Shown in pieces: positions 16,121-29,098 of a stretch of DNA of 64,000 nt. Below the pieces are notes generated by a model. It was not told where the DNA came from. It did no database searches and saw nothing but the letters and a program-made list of their open reading frames with translations. How positions within the stretch are numbered: the stretch's first letter is position 1; each line of letters begins with the position of its first letter. Source of the DNA: Maricaulis sp947259345 (GTDB lineage Bacteria > Pseudomonadota > Alphaproteobacteria > Caulobacterales > Maricaulaceae); NCBI GenBank assembly GCA_965217205.1, contig OZ244254.1:1674001-1738000 (forward strand). The letters are read 5' to 3'. A program made the translations under genes and the position numbers.

Positions 16121-17371
16121 ATGACACAGTCCCAGAATACGACCAGCAAGATCGCAGAGACGGCACTGGGCGACTGGCATGCCGGGCGCCATGAACACGC
16201 TATCGATGCGGTCGAGAAAGCCACCCTCACGGGCGATGAAGCGGCCATGAGCCTCCTTCTTCAATTTGCCCGGCAGCCGGAAGCCCCGGACACGCTCCTG
16301 GCCCGCACCCGACAAGCCCTGGAGGACGCGCCATCGAGCGTCATGCGCAATCGGCATCGCGCCTTTTACCGTGTTGCAGGCCTTGGCGCTGACGCCGGCG
16401 ACTGGGGCGGCGCCCTTGCCCAGCGCCTGGAAGCCGCCAATGACGGCGACTGGGTAGCACTGACTGAACTCGGGCTGCTGGCTGTGATGACGGGAGACAA
16501 TGAGACAGGGCTTGCCTGGCTGGAAAAAGCGGGCCGGGCCGGGTCCGGTCTCGCCATCGCGGCGCTCATGCGTGAATCCCTTGAAGCGGGCCAGCGCTTT
16601 GCCTGTCTGGATACGCTCGGACCGGGTCTGGCTGCATCCGGTCACCCCATGGCCGGTGGCCTGATGAATCGCTGTGCGCAATTGCCGCCCGCGCCGGCGA
16701 GCACCTTGTCGCCTCCGCCAGCAGATGCCGCAGCCGCCTTGGCCCGGATCCATGACGCCATTTCGGCACCGCCCCCGGAGCCGGACCGCCTGAACGCCTC
16801 GCCCCGCATCGAACGCTGGACACGGAACATCGCGCCCAGTGCCTGCGACTATCTCACAGTCGGTGCCGCGCCGCTTCTGAAGCCGGCCCAGATCATCAAT
16901 CCCGAATCCGGCAATCTCGGGCATGCCAGCTATCGCAACTCGCTTACCGCGGCGATGCCCGACCAGGCGATGGATATGGTCACCTGGGCGATCAAGACCC
17001 AGATGGCCTCACTGGCCGGCACGACACCGCGCCATGGCGAGGCCCTCGCCGTCATCGTCTATCGACCCGGAGAGGAGTATCGCGCTCATTATGACTTCAT
17101 CCTCGATTCCGACGGATATGCGGCCGAAGACATCCGCCGCCGGGGACAACGAGTCGCGACCTCGCTGGTTCGTCTCAACGAGGAATTCACCGGTGGCGAC
17201 ACGGTCTTTCCGCGTCTCAGTGTGCGCTGGACAGGCCAGCGTGGCGATGCGCTGAGCTTCGACAATGTTGACCCTCTCGGTGAGCTTCACAAAGCCAGCC
17301 TCCATGCCGGCGAGCCGGTGAAAGAGGGGGTCAAGGTGCTTGCCAGCCTGTGGCTGCGCGAGCGCGTTTGA
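16121..17371 (+). CDS. 2OG-Fe(II) oxygenase with N-terminal Sel1/TPR-like region
   Basis: From ATG 16121 the protein has 416 residues. The first 200 form helical repeats (ALGDWHAGRHEHAIDAVEKA and LAWLEKAGRAGSGLAIAALM). The C-terminal about 190 residues are a prolyl 4-hydroxylase-type double-stranded beta-helix: the metal ligands HYD in GEEYRAHYDFILD, a strand with GGDTVFPRL, the distal His in KASLHAGEPV, and KVLASLWLRER with the basic residue for 2-oxoglutarate. It is likely a protein hydroxylase; the substrate is unknown. It sits alone, opposite to the rRNA operon, between 5S and tRNA-fMet. Confidence 0.85.
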   Translation: MTQSQNTTSKIAETALGDWHAGRHEHAIDAVEKATLTGDEAAMSLLLQFARQPEAPDTLLARTRQALEDAPSSVMRNRHRAFYRVAGLGADAGDWGGALAQRLEAANDGDWVALTELGLLAVMTGDNETGLAWLEKAGRAGSGLAIAALMRESLEAGQRFACLDTLGPGLAASGHPMAGGLMNRCAQLPPAPASTLSPPPADAAAALARIHDAISAPPPEPDRLNASPRIERWTRNIAPSACDYLTVGAAPLLKPAQIINPESGNLGHASYRNSLTAAMPDQAMDMVTWAIKTQMASLAGTTPRHGEALAVIVYRPGEEYRAHYDFILDSDGYAAEDIRRRGQRVATSLVRLNEEFTGGDTVFPRLSVRWTGQRGDALSFDNVDPLGELHKASLHAGEPVKEGVKVLASLWLRERV

Positions 17372-17535
17372 GGACAGCCGGACTCACAGGCCGCGTCGCA
17401 GTCCATGCGCACGCGGCGGCGGCAAAGGTGATGCGTGTGTCCGTTGATTTCCTGTATTGGCCGGGGCCACCGCGCTCCTTTTGGATACCTCGGACAGCCC
17501 CCTCGCCGTCCTAAATCCAGGCACAGGTTTCCAGG

Positions 17536-17567
17536 CACAAAAAAACCGTCGCGGGCGGCGACGGTTT
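17536..17567 (-). terminator. Rho-independent terminator of the rRNA operon
   Basis: Minus-strand stem CCGTCGC/GCGACGG (17558-17564 with 17546-17552, loop of 5) extended by AAA/TTT and followed by seven T residues. It lies 40-70 bp past the 5S gene. Confidence 0.85.
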
Positions 17568-17608
17568 GATTGATTTGTCATGAGTGGAGGGATTGGATCT
17601 ATCGAGCA

Positions 17609-17725
17609 GACCGGGCAGCGACCTACTCTCCCACGCCTTAAGACGCAGTACCATCGGCGCTAGGGGTCTTAACGGCCGTGTTCGGGATGGGAACGGGTGC
17701 GGTCCCCCTGCAATAACCACCCGGT
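17609..17725 (-). rRNA. 5S ribosomal RNA
   Basis: Minus-strand sequence begins near CCGGGTGGTTATTGCAGGGG, contains the conserved CCCGTTCCCATCCCGAACAC and ends near GTAGGTCGCTGCCCGG. About 115-117 nt; the exact ends are estimated. Last gene of the rRNA operon. Confidence 0.9.
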
Positions 17726-17806
17726 CAGCGCGATAGATCCAAGGATTGAAGAGACATTCTGATTTGAGTGAGGTTCTTGTTCTTGCTCGGCGAAGCGTTC
17801 GCCGGA

Positions 17807-17821
17807 CATGAGCATCATCAA

Positions 17822-17828
<7 letters not shown>
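17807..17828 (-). other. 3' arm of the pre-23S processing stem
   Basis: This segment can pair with 20551-20575: the plus-strand reads CATGAGCATCA then TCAAGATCAAG, and the reverse complement of the other arm is the same two blocks separated by ATT. It forms a 22-bp stem with a 3-nt bulge that closes the 23S precursor, the usual RNase III target. Confidence 0.65.
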
Positions 17829-20550
<2,722 letters not shown>

Positions 20551-20557
<7 letters not shown>

Positions 20558-20575
20558 TTGAAATTGATGCTCATG
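20551..20575 (-). other. 5' arm of the pre-23S processing stem
   Basis: Partner of 17807-17828. Two 11-bp blocks pair perfectly across the 23S gene, with three unpaired bases on this side. Confidence 0.65.
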
Positions 20576-20827
20576 CACGGTGAACGCCTCGCCGATTATT
20601 CGAAAGCCGTGCAAGCTTTCGCGATCTCGACAAGACCCGGCATGAACCTCGGTCAGGATGTCTCTTCAGCGCCACCTGAAACGGTGACGCCCTCCACAAC
20701 GATGTCAAATATCCACGCACCAGATCGGCCAAATGACCGGCTCCAGGCGTGAAACCTGTTTTAGTCATACCGCGCTTGTTTTTCACTGCCATTCTCAAAG
20801 CCCCAGGACAAAACCAATGGGCGAAAA

Positions 20828-20903
20828 TGGTGGAGCTGGACGGGATCGAACCGACGACCTGAAGCTTGCAAAGCTACCGCTCTCCCAACTGAGCTACAGC
20901 CCC
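20828..20903 (-). tRNA. tRNA-Ala (TGC)
   Basis: A 76-nt cloverleaf with encoded CCA, starting GGGGCTGTAGCTCAGTTGGG, anticodon TGC. It lies in the 16S-23S spacer as usual, after tRNA-Ile. Confidence 0.95.
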
Positions 20904-20947
20904 TTGAAAAACGCGATCCGCCAACCTTCCGACACCCTCGATGAGCA

Positions 20948-21024
<77 letters not shown>

Positions 21025-21224
21025 ATTAGACATGCGCACAGCGTGTCGGGAAAACGCGGCGACCCCGCCCGGTGGCGAGGTCTGACTGGAAAGAGAAACG
21101 AAGACGACGGCGACTGCCTGTTTTGTCAGTGATCAGGATCCGCCCGAGGGCAAACCCTGTCCCGACTTAAGTTCCAAGATACCAAGAGCGGCGGATGGGC
21201 AATGCCCAGCACCGACTGATGGTA

Positions 21225-22697
<1,473 letters not shown>

Positions 22698-22972
22698 TGA
22701 GTTGTGATCCCGACGCGCTTGGCATTCAAAGTTCAACGGGATTGTGGTTTCACACAAATCAGCCAAAGCTGATCCGTATGAACCAAAATCGTCGTAGAAA
22801 AACGCTTCAGCGTATCGGTCTCAATTGGTGGTCTGACCCACCGCAGAGCACCGTCGCCTGCGTTTCTCTTTCCATAACAACAATGTCAAAGAGCCAGGCC
22901 CAAACAACCCGAAGGCCGCCGAACCCGAAAACCAAAGCAACACATCAGTGCCGCCCCGGCCAAGGAGGGCGG
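22698..22972 (-). promoter_or_regulatory. rRNA leader with boxA-like antitermination site
   Basis: About 275 nt of leader separate the proximal promoter from 16S. GCTCTTTGACA on the minus strand (22884-22894) matches the boxA consensus recognised by NusB/S10. No ORF in the leader is convincing. Confidence 0.6.
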
Positions 22973-23001
22973 TGTTTAGGCCGCCCCAAGTTTGAAGTCA
23001 A
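22973..23001 (-). promoter_or_regulatory. rRNA promoter, proximal
   Basis: Minus-strand TTGACT (22996-23001), 16-17 bp, then CTAAAC/TAAACA, followed by a GC-rich discriminator CACCGCCCTCC. Nearly the same module is repeated 194 bp upstream. Confidence 0.7.
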
Positions 23002-23166
23002 TCGCGTTTTTCAGGGTTTCTGCAGCGCGTCCTGTCCAGCGATGTTTTCCGAGGAAAATCTCGCCGGCGCCGGAGTTGAAAAGCGCCTGATGAAAGCCTG
23101 AAGAGCGAGAGCCCTTCCCTCGCCGCCAGCGCCCCGTTTCCGTGGCCCCCGCTGCGAGGAGGGCGA

Positions 23167-23195
23167 GGTTTAGGGCTGGCGCTTTTTGAAGTCAA
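23167..23195 (-). promoter_or_regulatory. rRNA promoter, distal
   Basis: Minus-strand TTGACTTCAAA (-35 at 23190-23195), 16-17 bp, CTAAAC, then CTCGCCCTCC. It shares the -35, the following TCAAA, the -10 and the discriminator with the proximal promoter, so the two arose by duplication. GC-rich discriminators fit stringent (ppGpp) control. Confidence 0.7.
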
Positions 23196-23413
23196 TCGGC
23201 GTTTGCGGGAGTTTCTGCATTCTCATGCAGTCGGCAGGGTCATCGCCTGTTCTGACTGGATAATCGGTCTGCAGATCCAGCATTGATTCCTTGCGCAGAT
23301 GGAAGATCTGCCCTGCCCCGGACGGGGTCTCCGTGTGGCCGGCCTACGAATGCGGGCCTTGCGCCATGCCCGCCCCGGAATCAGAGAACCGCGGCGAGCG
23401 CTGGGTTGCCGGA

Positions 23414-24223
23414 TCAGGCAGCGGCATCCTCGGCCCGCGGCCGGGCCTGGGTCTGCTGGATGAGTTCGGACAAGCCATCTCGATATTTGCGCCCGACGCG
23501 GACGCGCGCGCCATTGGTCAGCTCGACCGCATAGAGGCCGTGCCGATCACGCAGGGCCGCAGCGATCTCGTCAACATTGACGATCGCGGATCGGTGCACC
23601 CTAAGGAATCGGTCAGGATCAAGCCGAGCCTCCAATTGCTTCATGGTCATGCGCTCAAGCAGTTTGCGCGAGCGCAAATGGAAGTAGACATAGCCGCGCG
23701 CCGCTTCCAGCCATACGATCTCGGACTGGCCGATCCGGACCCTTGCACCATGGCCGGAAACCCAGAAGTCGCGCGCGCAGGCGGCCGTGCCGACCGAAGC
23801 CGCCCGCTCACGCAGATCAGCAAGGGCCTCCTCCAGCAGGGCCGCGCGGGCCTTGGCCTGGCGATTTGCCAGAAGCTGTTGCAGGCGCTGGATCGATACC
23901 GCCAGACGGGTCGCCTCGATCGGTCGCAACAGGAAGTCGCAGGCGCCCCGGTCATAGGCCTCCAGGGCCCGGTCGGGATAATCGCCGATCATCACCGAGG
24001 CCGGGGCCCGCTCGCCCATCTCGCGCAGGGCCACCAGCGCGATCTCAAGCTCGGAATGGTCGGCATCAAGAAAAATAACATCGACGGCGTCGGCATCACA
24101 GATGGAGAGAAGTGACGAGACCGATTCTGTGTCCATCTCCACTTTTACGGAGGCGTGACGCTGAATTGCACGGGCCAGATGCGCTCTGGCGAGGGGCCTG
24201 CTTTCCAGAATAGCGCACCGCAT
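23414..24223 (-). CDS. LytTR-family response regulator with degenerate receiver
   Basis: The 269-residue protein has a receiver-like domain (residues 1-115) with Asp53 in VDVIFLDADH at the phosphoacceptor place. The acidic pocket is reduced to Glu7-Ser8, and the conserved Lys is Arg100 (FLLRPIE). A helical linker leads to a C-terminal LytTR DNA-binding domain (IVWLEAARGYVYFHLRSRKL, then DRFLRVHRSAIVNVDEI). Phosphorylation control is therefore doubtful. It lies upstream of the rRNA operon on the same strand, 500 bp from a second LytTR gene. Confidence 0.85.
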   Translation of the reverse strand: MRCAILESRPLARAHLARAIQRHASVKVEMDTESVSSLLSICDADAVDVIFLDADHSELEIALVALREMGERAPASVMIGDYPDRALEAYDRGACDFLLRPIEATRLAVSIQRLQQLLANRQAKARAALLEEALADLRERAASVGTAACARDFWVSGHGARVRIGQSEIVWLEAARGYVYFHLRSRKLLERMTMKQLEARLDPDRFLRVHRSAIVNVDEIAAALRDRHGLYAVELTNGARVRVGRKYRDGLSELIQQTQARPRAEDAAA

Positions 24224-24720
24224 TACAAATTCTCCATCAATAAAATCAAGGATTTACACGATAGATTGCGATCCGGAGCGTGCGCTAGTGGGCGCGCGGA
24301 ACAGAATGACCAAAGGCGGTCATCGTGGGGCGAATGCTACCAATTTGGGTTTATCACACGCGCGATTGGGCCGAATGGGGGTGATTTCGCGTCGGATGCG
24401 ACAGGCGGTTTGTCGCCGAATGCCTGCCGTTCGCACCGGTCGCCGGCGACTCGTCGCCGCGAGCCGCGCCTTGTCCCAAACATCTCGTCCCAACGGGCTC
24501 GGAGTGCTTCGCTCCGACGGCGTGTCAGATTGAATTTGTTTGATCCCGGATACGCTCGGGCAGTCACGAGCCCAATCCCTTACTCCTTGCGTGCGGCAAC
24601 CATCCGGCGTGCCGCACGCAAGCTTTTCCGCCCGGACCGCAACGAGATTTCGAGACCGTAACCTGATGGCAAGCCTCAACACAGCCGGTCACGATTATCC
24701 GGGACATCTGTGAGGGCTAG
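24224..24720. other. Intergenic region with a strong hairpin
   Basis: About 500 bp between the divergent LytTR genes hold no convincing gene. Arms CTTGCGTGCGGCA (24586-24598) and TGCCGCACGCAAG (24610-24622) pair perfectly over 13 bp with an 11-nt loop, followed by CTTTTCC. A smaller CGGAG/CTCCG hairpin lies near 24510. These could be a terminator or a structured leader of the plus-strand LytTR gene. Confidence 0.5.
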
Positions 24721-25575
24721 ATGATTCACTCGTGGTGGCAGGACAGCAAGACGACGGCACCGCTGCGCTGGTCGCGCATAATAGCGGCCACCACGCTCGG
24801 CTGGATCACACTCCTGATCGTTTTCACCACCATCCATTCGCTCGACATGTCACGGCTCGAGATTGCTCACACGATCGCGGAAGTCGTCCAGGCCCAGGCC
24901 GTCATCATGATTCCCTGGCTCGTCATATTTCCCGCAGTCGCCCTGACCCGGGCCCGTCAGCTTCAGGTGCGGACGCCATTATGGATCGCCATGGTGGAAC
25001 TCGTCTTGCTGGGCGCCGGCGCGATCCTGATCATCTATCTACACATCATCCTTGTGTATGCGCCCTTCATCGGCGCCCCGCCAGAGCAGATTCTCGACCA
25101 GATCCCGCTCATCAACTGGGTTTGGGACCCGGTCATGATCGCCCTCACCGCACTCATCAGCGACCAGTATACCCGCGCGATCCTGCGTGCCGATAACGCT
25201 CCGGCCCCCGACGAGGAACGGATCGTGCTCCGCAATGGGCGGCAGGAAGACATTCTCGAAATCGCCGACATCATCGCCGTCAGCGCCCAGGGCAATTATG
25301 TGGTCTTCGTCTCGGCCGAGCGCGAATGGCTGCAGCGGGCGACGCTTGCCGAACTGGTTGTGCAACTGACGGAACGTGATTTCATCCACATTCACCGCTC
25401 ACATCTGGTGCGATCTTCCCAGATCAAATCCTGTGCCCGGGCCCGTGGTCGCATTGTCCGCGTCACGCTGGCCTCCGGTCACGAATTCCCGGTCAGCGCT
25501 CGCGGCGCCGAGGCGTTGCAATCCCATATCACCAGCACGACCCTGACCAGCCTGCCAGCCCGCGCACTCGGCTAA
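24721..25575 (+). CDS. Membrane-bound LytTR-domain transcription regulator
   Basis: The 284-residue protein has four hydrophobic segments in the first 155 residues (IIAATTLGWITLLIVFTTIH, then VIMIPWLVIFPAVALT, LWIAMVELVLLGAGAILIIY and a weak fourth). A LytTR domain follows from about residue 180 (EIADIIAVSAQGNYVVFVSA, then FIHIHRSHLVRSSQI). This TM-LytTR form senses membrane or envelope signals without a receiver domain. It lies 406 bp upstream of the TonB-dependent receptor on the same strand and may control it. Confidence 0.83.
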   Translation: MIHSWWQDSKTTAPLRWSRIIAATTLGWITLLIVFTTIHSLDMSRLEIAHTIAEVVQAQAVIMIPWLVIFPAVALTRARQLQVRTPLWIAMVELVLLGAGAILIIYLHIILVYAPFIGAPPEQILDQIPLINWVWDPVMIALTALISDQYTRAILRADNAPAPDEERIVLRNGRQEDILEIADIIAVSAQGNYVVFVSAEREWLQRATLAELVVQLTERDFIHIHRSHLVRSSQIKSCARARGRIVRVTLASGHEFPVSARGAEALQSHITSTTLTSLPARALG

Positions 25576-25981
25576 GCCCGCTATGGACATCTTGCAGCGC
25601 CGGAGACGGAAAACTCCGAGCGCGCGCACCATGCCCGGCCGGTCTCTCCACAACCTGTCCATTTTCTGACAATGCGCAGAGCCGAACGCGGCAGTGACGA
25701 GTTGAGACAGGTCGGGTTCAACACTGGCCGAGGCGAACGCGCCATAGGCTGGATCCCGGTCACCATTCGGCGCGGATTTCACACATTTGGTAAGGCCGCC
25801 CGCCATTCGCGACACCGCGCCGTGACTGGCAACTTTCGCCTGTCAGTGTGTTCAACCCATTCGGCTCTATCCGTCCCATGCGCCCGTTTGTGGCGTTGTC
25901 CGCCGCCGCGCCGACCCGCCGGCACAGGACCCAGTTACAAGGCACCGCTTGAACCGGCGCCATCACTCCTGAGGGGATAAT
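25576..25981. other. Upstream region of the TonB-dependent receptor gene
   Basis: About 400 bp with no convincing ORF. Presumed promoter region of the receptor. I see no clear LytTR direct repeats or Fur box. The gene itself has AGGGGA 8 bp before ATG. Confidence 0.4.
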
Positions 25982-28900
25982 ATGAGAGACGAAGACTTCA
26001 AATCGCGCATCCTGCGATCCACGATCCTGGCCGGCCTCACGGCCGCGGGTCTGGCGATTTCACCGGCCTACGCCCAGCAACCCGTGACGCTCGACGACGC
26101 CGAAGAGGAGACGGACGAAACCGAAGATCGCATCGTCGTCACCGGCTCACGCGTGCGCCGCGACAGCTTCACCTCGACCTCACCGCTGCAGGTGATCAGT
26201 GAGGAGACCATCCAGGAAGCGGGCCTGGTTGATGTTGGCGAGATCCTGCGCTCGACCTCCGTGGTCCAGGGCGCCCAGCTCGACCTTCAGACCAACTCGC
26301 AATTCGTCAGCAATGCCGGACCGGGGGGCCAGGCTGTGTCCCTGCGCGGCCTCGCCGCCGACCGCACGCTGGTCCTCATCAATGGCCGCCGTTTCGCACC
26401 GGCCGGTGTGGAAGGCGCCCCGTCCTTCCCCGACGTGTCCCTGATCCCGTCTTCGATAATCCAGCGGGTCGACATTCTTCTGGATGGCGCATCGTCGGTC
26501 TACGGCTCCGACGCCGTTGCGGGCGTGACCAATATCGTTCTGCGCACCGAATTTGATGGCCTCCAGGTGGAAGGCTTCACGACTGTGCCGGAAGACAGCG
26601 GTGGCTCCCAGTCGAGCGCAAACTTCCTGGTGGGCGGCAGCGAAGGGCGCCTCAACTTCGTGTTCGCGGCAGAAGTGGTTCGCAGTGAAGAACTGACCGG
26701 ATCCCAACGCGACTGGATGGGACGCGACGGCCAGTTCTGCTCGATCGACATTATCGATAATGGCGACGGCACGACGTCCGAAGTCTGCGGTACCGGCCAC
26801 ACATCACAGTCAGGCCTCGGAATTACGCTTCCCAACCGCATCATCTATTATGGTGCCCCGGGCGTGACAGCCGCGGATTCCGATCTGGGCATTGCCGGTT
26901 TCGTGAATGGTCGCGGTCCCAACGCCGGCGCCTTCACCGATCAGTTCGCGAACAATCAGCGCGTCGCGGATGCCTACGAAATTCCCGAGTTCGAGCGTTC
27001 GGTCTTCTTCCTCTACGCGGACTATGATTTGAGCGACTGGATCGCCGGGACGAATTTCTTCACCGAGACGTCCTTCTCCAACCGCCAGACCTTCTTCAAC
27101 GGCGGCCCGACCCAGTTCACGGTCGACTATGACACCACCAACCCGTTCAACCCCTTCCCGGGCCAGAGCGGCTCGGTGCTCCTGATGTCCCCATGGGACC
27201 TCGTGGCTTCGGTCGAGCTGGAGCAGTGGCGGACCTATAACGGCCTGCAGGGAGATCTCGGCTTCATTGGCGCACCGGATTGGGATTATGAAGTCTTCGC
27301 CGGTTACACGCGCTCGATGGGATACTCCTCTCGGACCATCACACTGGAAGAAAACCTGAACCTGTCAGCCAGTGCGACGACCGATCCGACGACCGGCCTG
27401 CCGGTTTGTGGCATCCCGACGCCCGACGGCTTCTTCCAGTCGCGCACGCCGGAAACCTGCGTACCGATCAACTTCTTTGCGGAAAGCCTCTTCGGTACCG
27501 ATCCCAGCTTCGCCGAGGGCGACGCCGCCACGGATTGGCTGCGCGGCCAACGCGAGATCACGACCTTTGTCGACGAGCGCATCCTCGGCGGCTTTGTCAC
27601 CGGCCCGCTCTTCGAATTACTCGATGGCGACGTGTCGGTCGTGCTCGGTACGGAATGGCGCGAGCAATCACTCGATTCGCGCTCCGGCGAAGTTGCCGCG
27701 CGCGGCCTGGGACTGAATTTCTTCAAGGACCGCTCATCTGCCGGCTCCGTGGAGTTGTTCGAGGTCTACGGCGAAGTTGTGGCGCCCATTATCCAGGACC
27801 GCCCGCTGGCCCGTGAAGTGACCTTCGAAGCCGCTGCGCGACTCGTAGATCACGAATTCTACGGCCAGAACTCCACTTGGAGCACACGCATGCGCTGGGT
27901 TCCGGTCGACTTCCTGACCCTGCGTGCCACAGCCGGCACCTCCTTCCGCGCACCAAACCTGCGGGAGCTCTTTCTGGGTGGCCAGTCCGGCTTCGTGAAC
28001 TTCTCGAATGACCCGTGCGGCGTGCCGGCGACTGCTGTTGCGGCAGACCCGGTCACGGGCGATCCGATCTACGCGCCCGGTGCCGATACCAATGGCGACG
28101 GGATTGGTGATCTGGACGGCCGTCCGCAAATTGTCCTCGACAATTGTCGGGCCGAGGGCGTTGATCCGCTGACGCTCGGTGTCACCGGCACATCGGGCTT
28201 CGAAGCGTTCCGGGCCGGCAATCCGGGTCTTGACCCTGAGACGTCTGAAGCCATCTCGATCGGCTTTGTCCTGGAGCAACCCTTCACCGACGCCTTCGAC
28301 CTGACCTTCGGCGTCAACTATTTCGAGATCGAAGTGTCGGACTCGATCCTGGTTCCCAGCGCGGGCCAGATCCTGTCGAATTGCTATCGTTCAGCCAATT
28401 TCCCGGCGGACCCATTCTGTACGCGCAGGGTTCGGGATCCGAACACGCTGTATCTCAACGAGGTGGACACGACACCGTTCAACGTGTCGTCCAACACGTC
28501 CGAGGGCCTGGACTATAATGCCCGCTTCCACGCGGACTTCACGGCGTTTGGGCGTAACTATGCCTTCACGTCCAACGCGGCACTGACCCAGTCCACCGAC
28601 ATCACGACGACCATCACCTTGGCCGGTGTGACCAATGTCAACGAAGCCCTGAACACCTTGGGCAACCCGGAATGGCGCGGGACTTTCTCCAACCGTCTCT
28701 TCACGTCGACGAGTTGGGGTGACCTCAGCATCTTCCACCGCGCCCGCTGGATCGGCGAAGTCAATGTGACCGAGAATCCGGCCTTCACCGGCACGGGCAT
28801 CTCGGCTCAGTTTGATGTCCCGTCGGCTCAGTATCATGACATCTCCGTGTCACTCACGCAGGAAGACTGGCGTGTGACGATGGGCGTGCAGAACGTGGCC

Positions 28901-29044
28901 AATGAAGCGCCGCCCCAGATCGATGAGGACCTGGCGACCCAGGGCGTCAGCTTGGGCAGCCTGTCGACCCGCAGCGTGCCGTCCGGCGGCGGGTATGACC
29001 AGATTGGTCGCCGCTTCTTCATCAATGTGTCGAAGCGCTTCTAG
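25982..29044 (+). CDS. TonB-dependent outer-membrane receptor
   Basis: The 1020-residue protein has a signal peptide (ILAGLTAAGLAISPAYAQ, cleaved near residue 34), a TonB-box-like segment before RIVVTGSRVRR, a plug domain (QVISEETIQEAGLVDVGEIL, then LRGLAADRTLVLINGRRF and RVDILLDGASSVYGSDAVAG) and a long beta-barrel ending IGRRFFINVSKRF with the terminal Phe. It imports a large or scarce substrate using TonB energy; the substrate is not readable. Long extracellular loops contain acidic Asp/Asn-rich calcium-site-like stretches (ADTNGDGIGDLDG). The adjacent TM-LytTR gene may regulate it. Confidence 0.93.
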   Translation: MRDEDFKSRILRSTILAGLTAAGLAISPAYAQQPVTLDDAEEETDETEDRIVVTGSRVRRDSFTSTSPLQVISEETIQEAGLVDVGEILRSTSVVQGAQLDLQTNSQFVSNAGPGGQAVSLRGLAADRTLVLINGRRFAPAGVEGAPSFPDVSLIPSSIIQRVDILLDGASSVYGSDAVAGVTNIVLRTEFDGLQVEGFTTVPEDSGGSQSSANFLVGGSEGRLNFVFAAEVVRSEELTGSQRDWMGRDGQFCSIDIIDNGDGTTSEVCGTGHTSQSGLGITLPNRIIYYGAPGVTAADSDLGIAGFVNGRGPNAGAFTDQFANNQRVADAYEIPEFERSVFFLYADYDLSDWIAGTNFFTETSFSNRQTFFNGGPTQFTVDYDTTNPFNPFPGQSGSVLLMSPWDLVASVELEQWRTYNGLQGDLGFIGAPDWDYEVFAGYTRSMGYSSRTITLEENLNLSASATTDPTTGLPVCGIPTPDGFFQSRTPETCVPINFFAESLFGTDPSFAEGDAATDWLRGQREITTFVDERILGGFVTGPLFELLDGDVSVVLGTEWREQSLDSRSGEVAARGLGLNFFKDRSSAGSVELFEVYGEVVAPIIQDRPLAREVTFEAAARLVDHEFYGQNSTWSTRMRWVPVDFLTLRATAGTSFRAPNLRELFLGGQSGFVNFSNDPCGVPATAVAADPVTGDPIYAPGADTNGDGIGDLDGRPQIVLDNCRAEGVDPLTLGVTGTSGFEAFRAGNPGLDPETSEAISIGFVLEQPFTDAFDLTFGVNYFEIEVSDSILVPSAGQILSNCYRSANFPADPFCTRRVRDPNTLYLNEVDTTPFNVSSNTSEGLDYNARFHADFTAFGRNYAFTSNAALTQSTDITTTITLAGVTNVNEALNTLGNPEWRGTFSNRLFTSTSWGDLSIFHRARWIGEVNVTENPAFTGTGISAQFDVPSAQYHDISVSLTQEDWRVTMGVQNVANEAPPQIDEDLATQGVSLGSLSTRSVPSGGGYDQIGRRFFINVSKRF

Positions 29045-29067
29045 GCACTGACTGACCGTGAACGGAG

Positions 29068-29098
29068 ACGGCCCGTGCCCCAGGCACGGGCCGTTTTC
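29068..29098 (+). terminator. Terminator after the TonB-dependent receptor
   Basis: A 12-bp perfect stem ACGGCCCGTGCC/GGCACGGGCCGT with a 3-nt loop, followed by TTTT. It may also serve the convergent ABC transporter gene. Confidence 0.85.

Noticed and set aside
23283..24115. Plus-strand frames opposite the LytTR regulator
   Set aside because: They are shadows of a gene with clear receiver-like and LytTR domains.
25672..25980. 102-aa plus-strand frame before the TonB receptor
   Set aside because: It ends directly before the receptor ribosome site, is Arg/Pro/Ser rich and lacks a ribosome site of its own.
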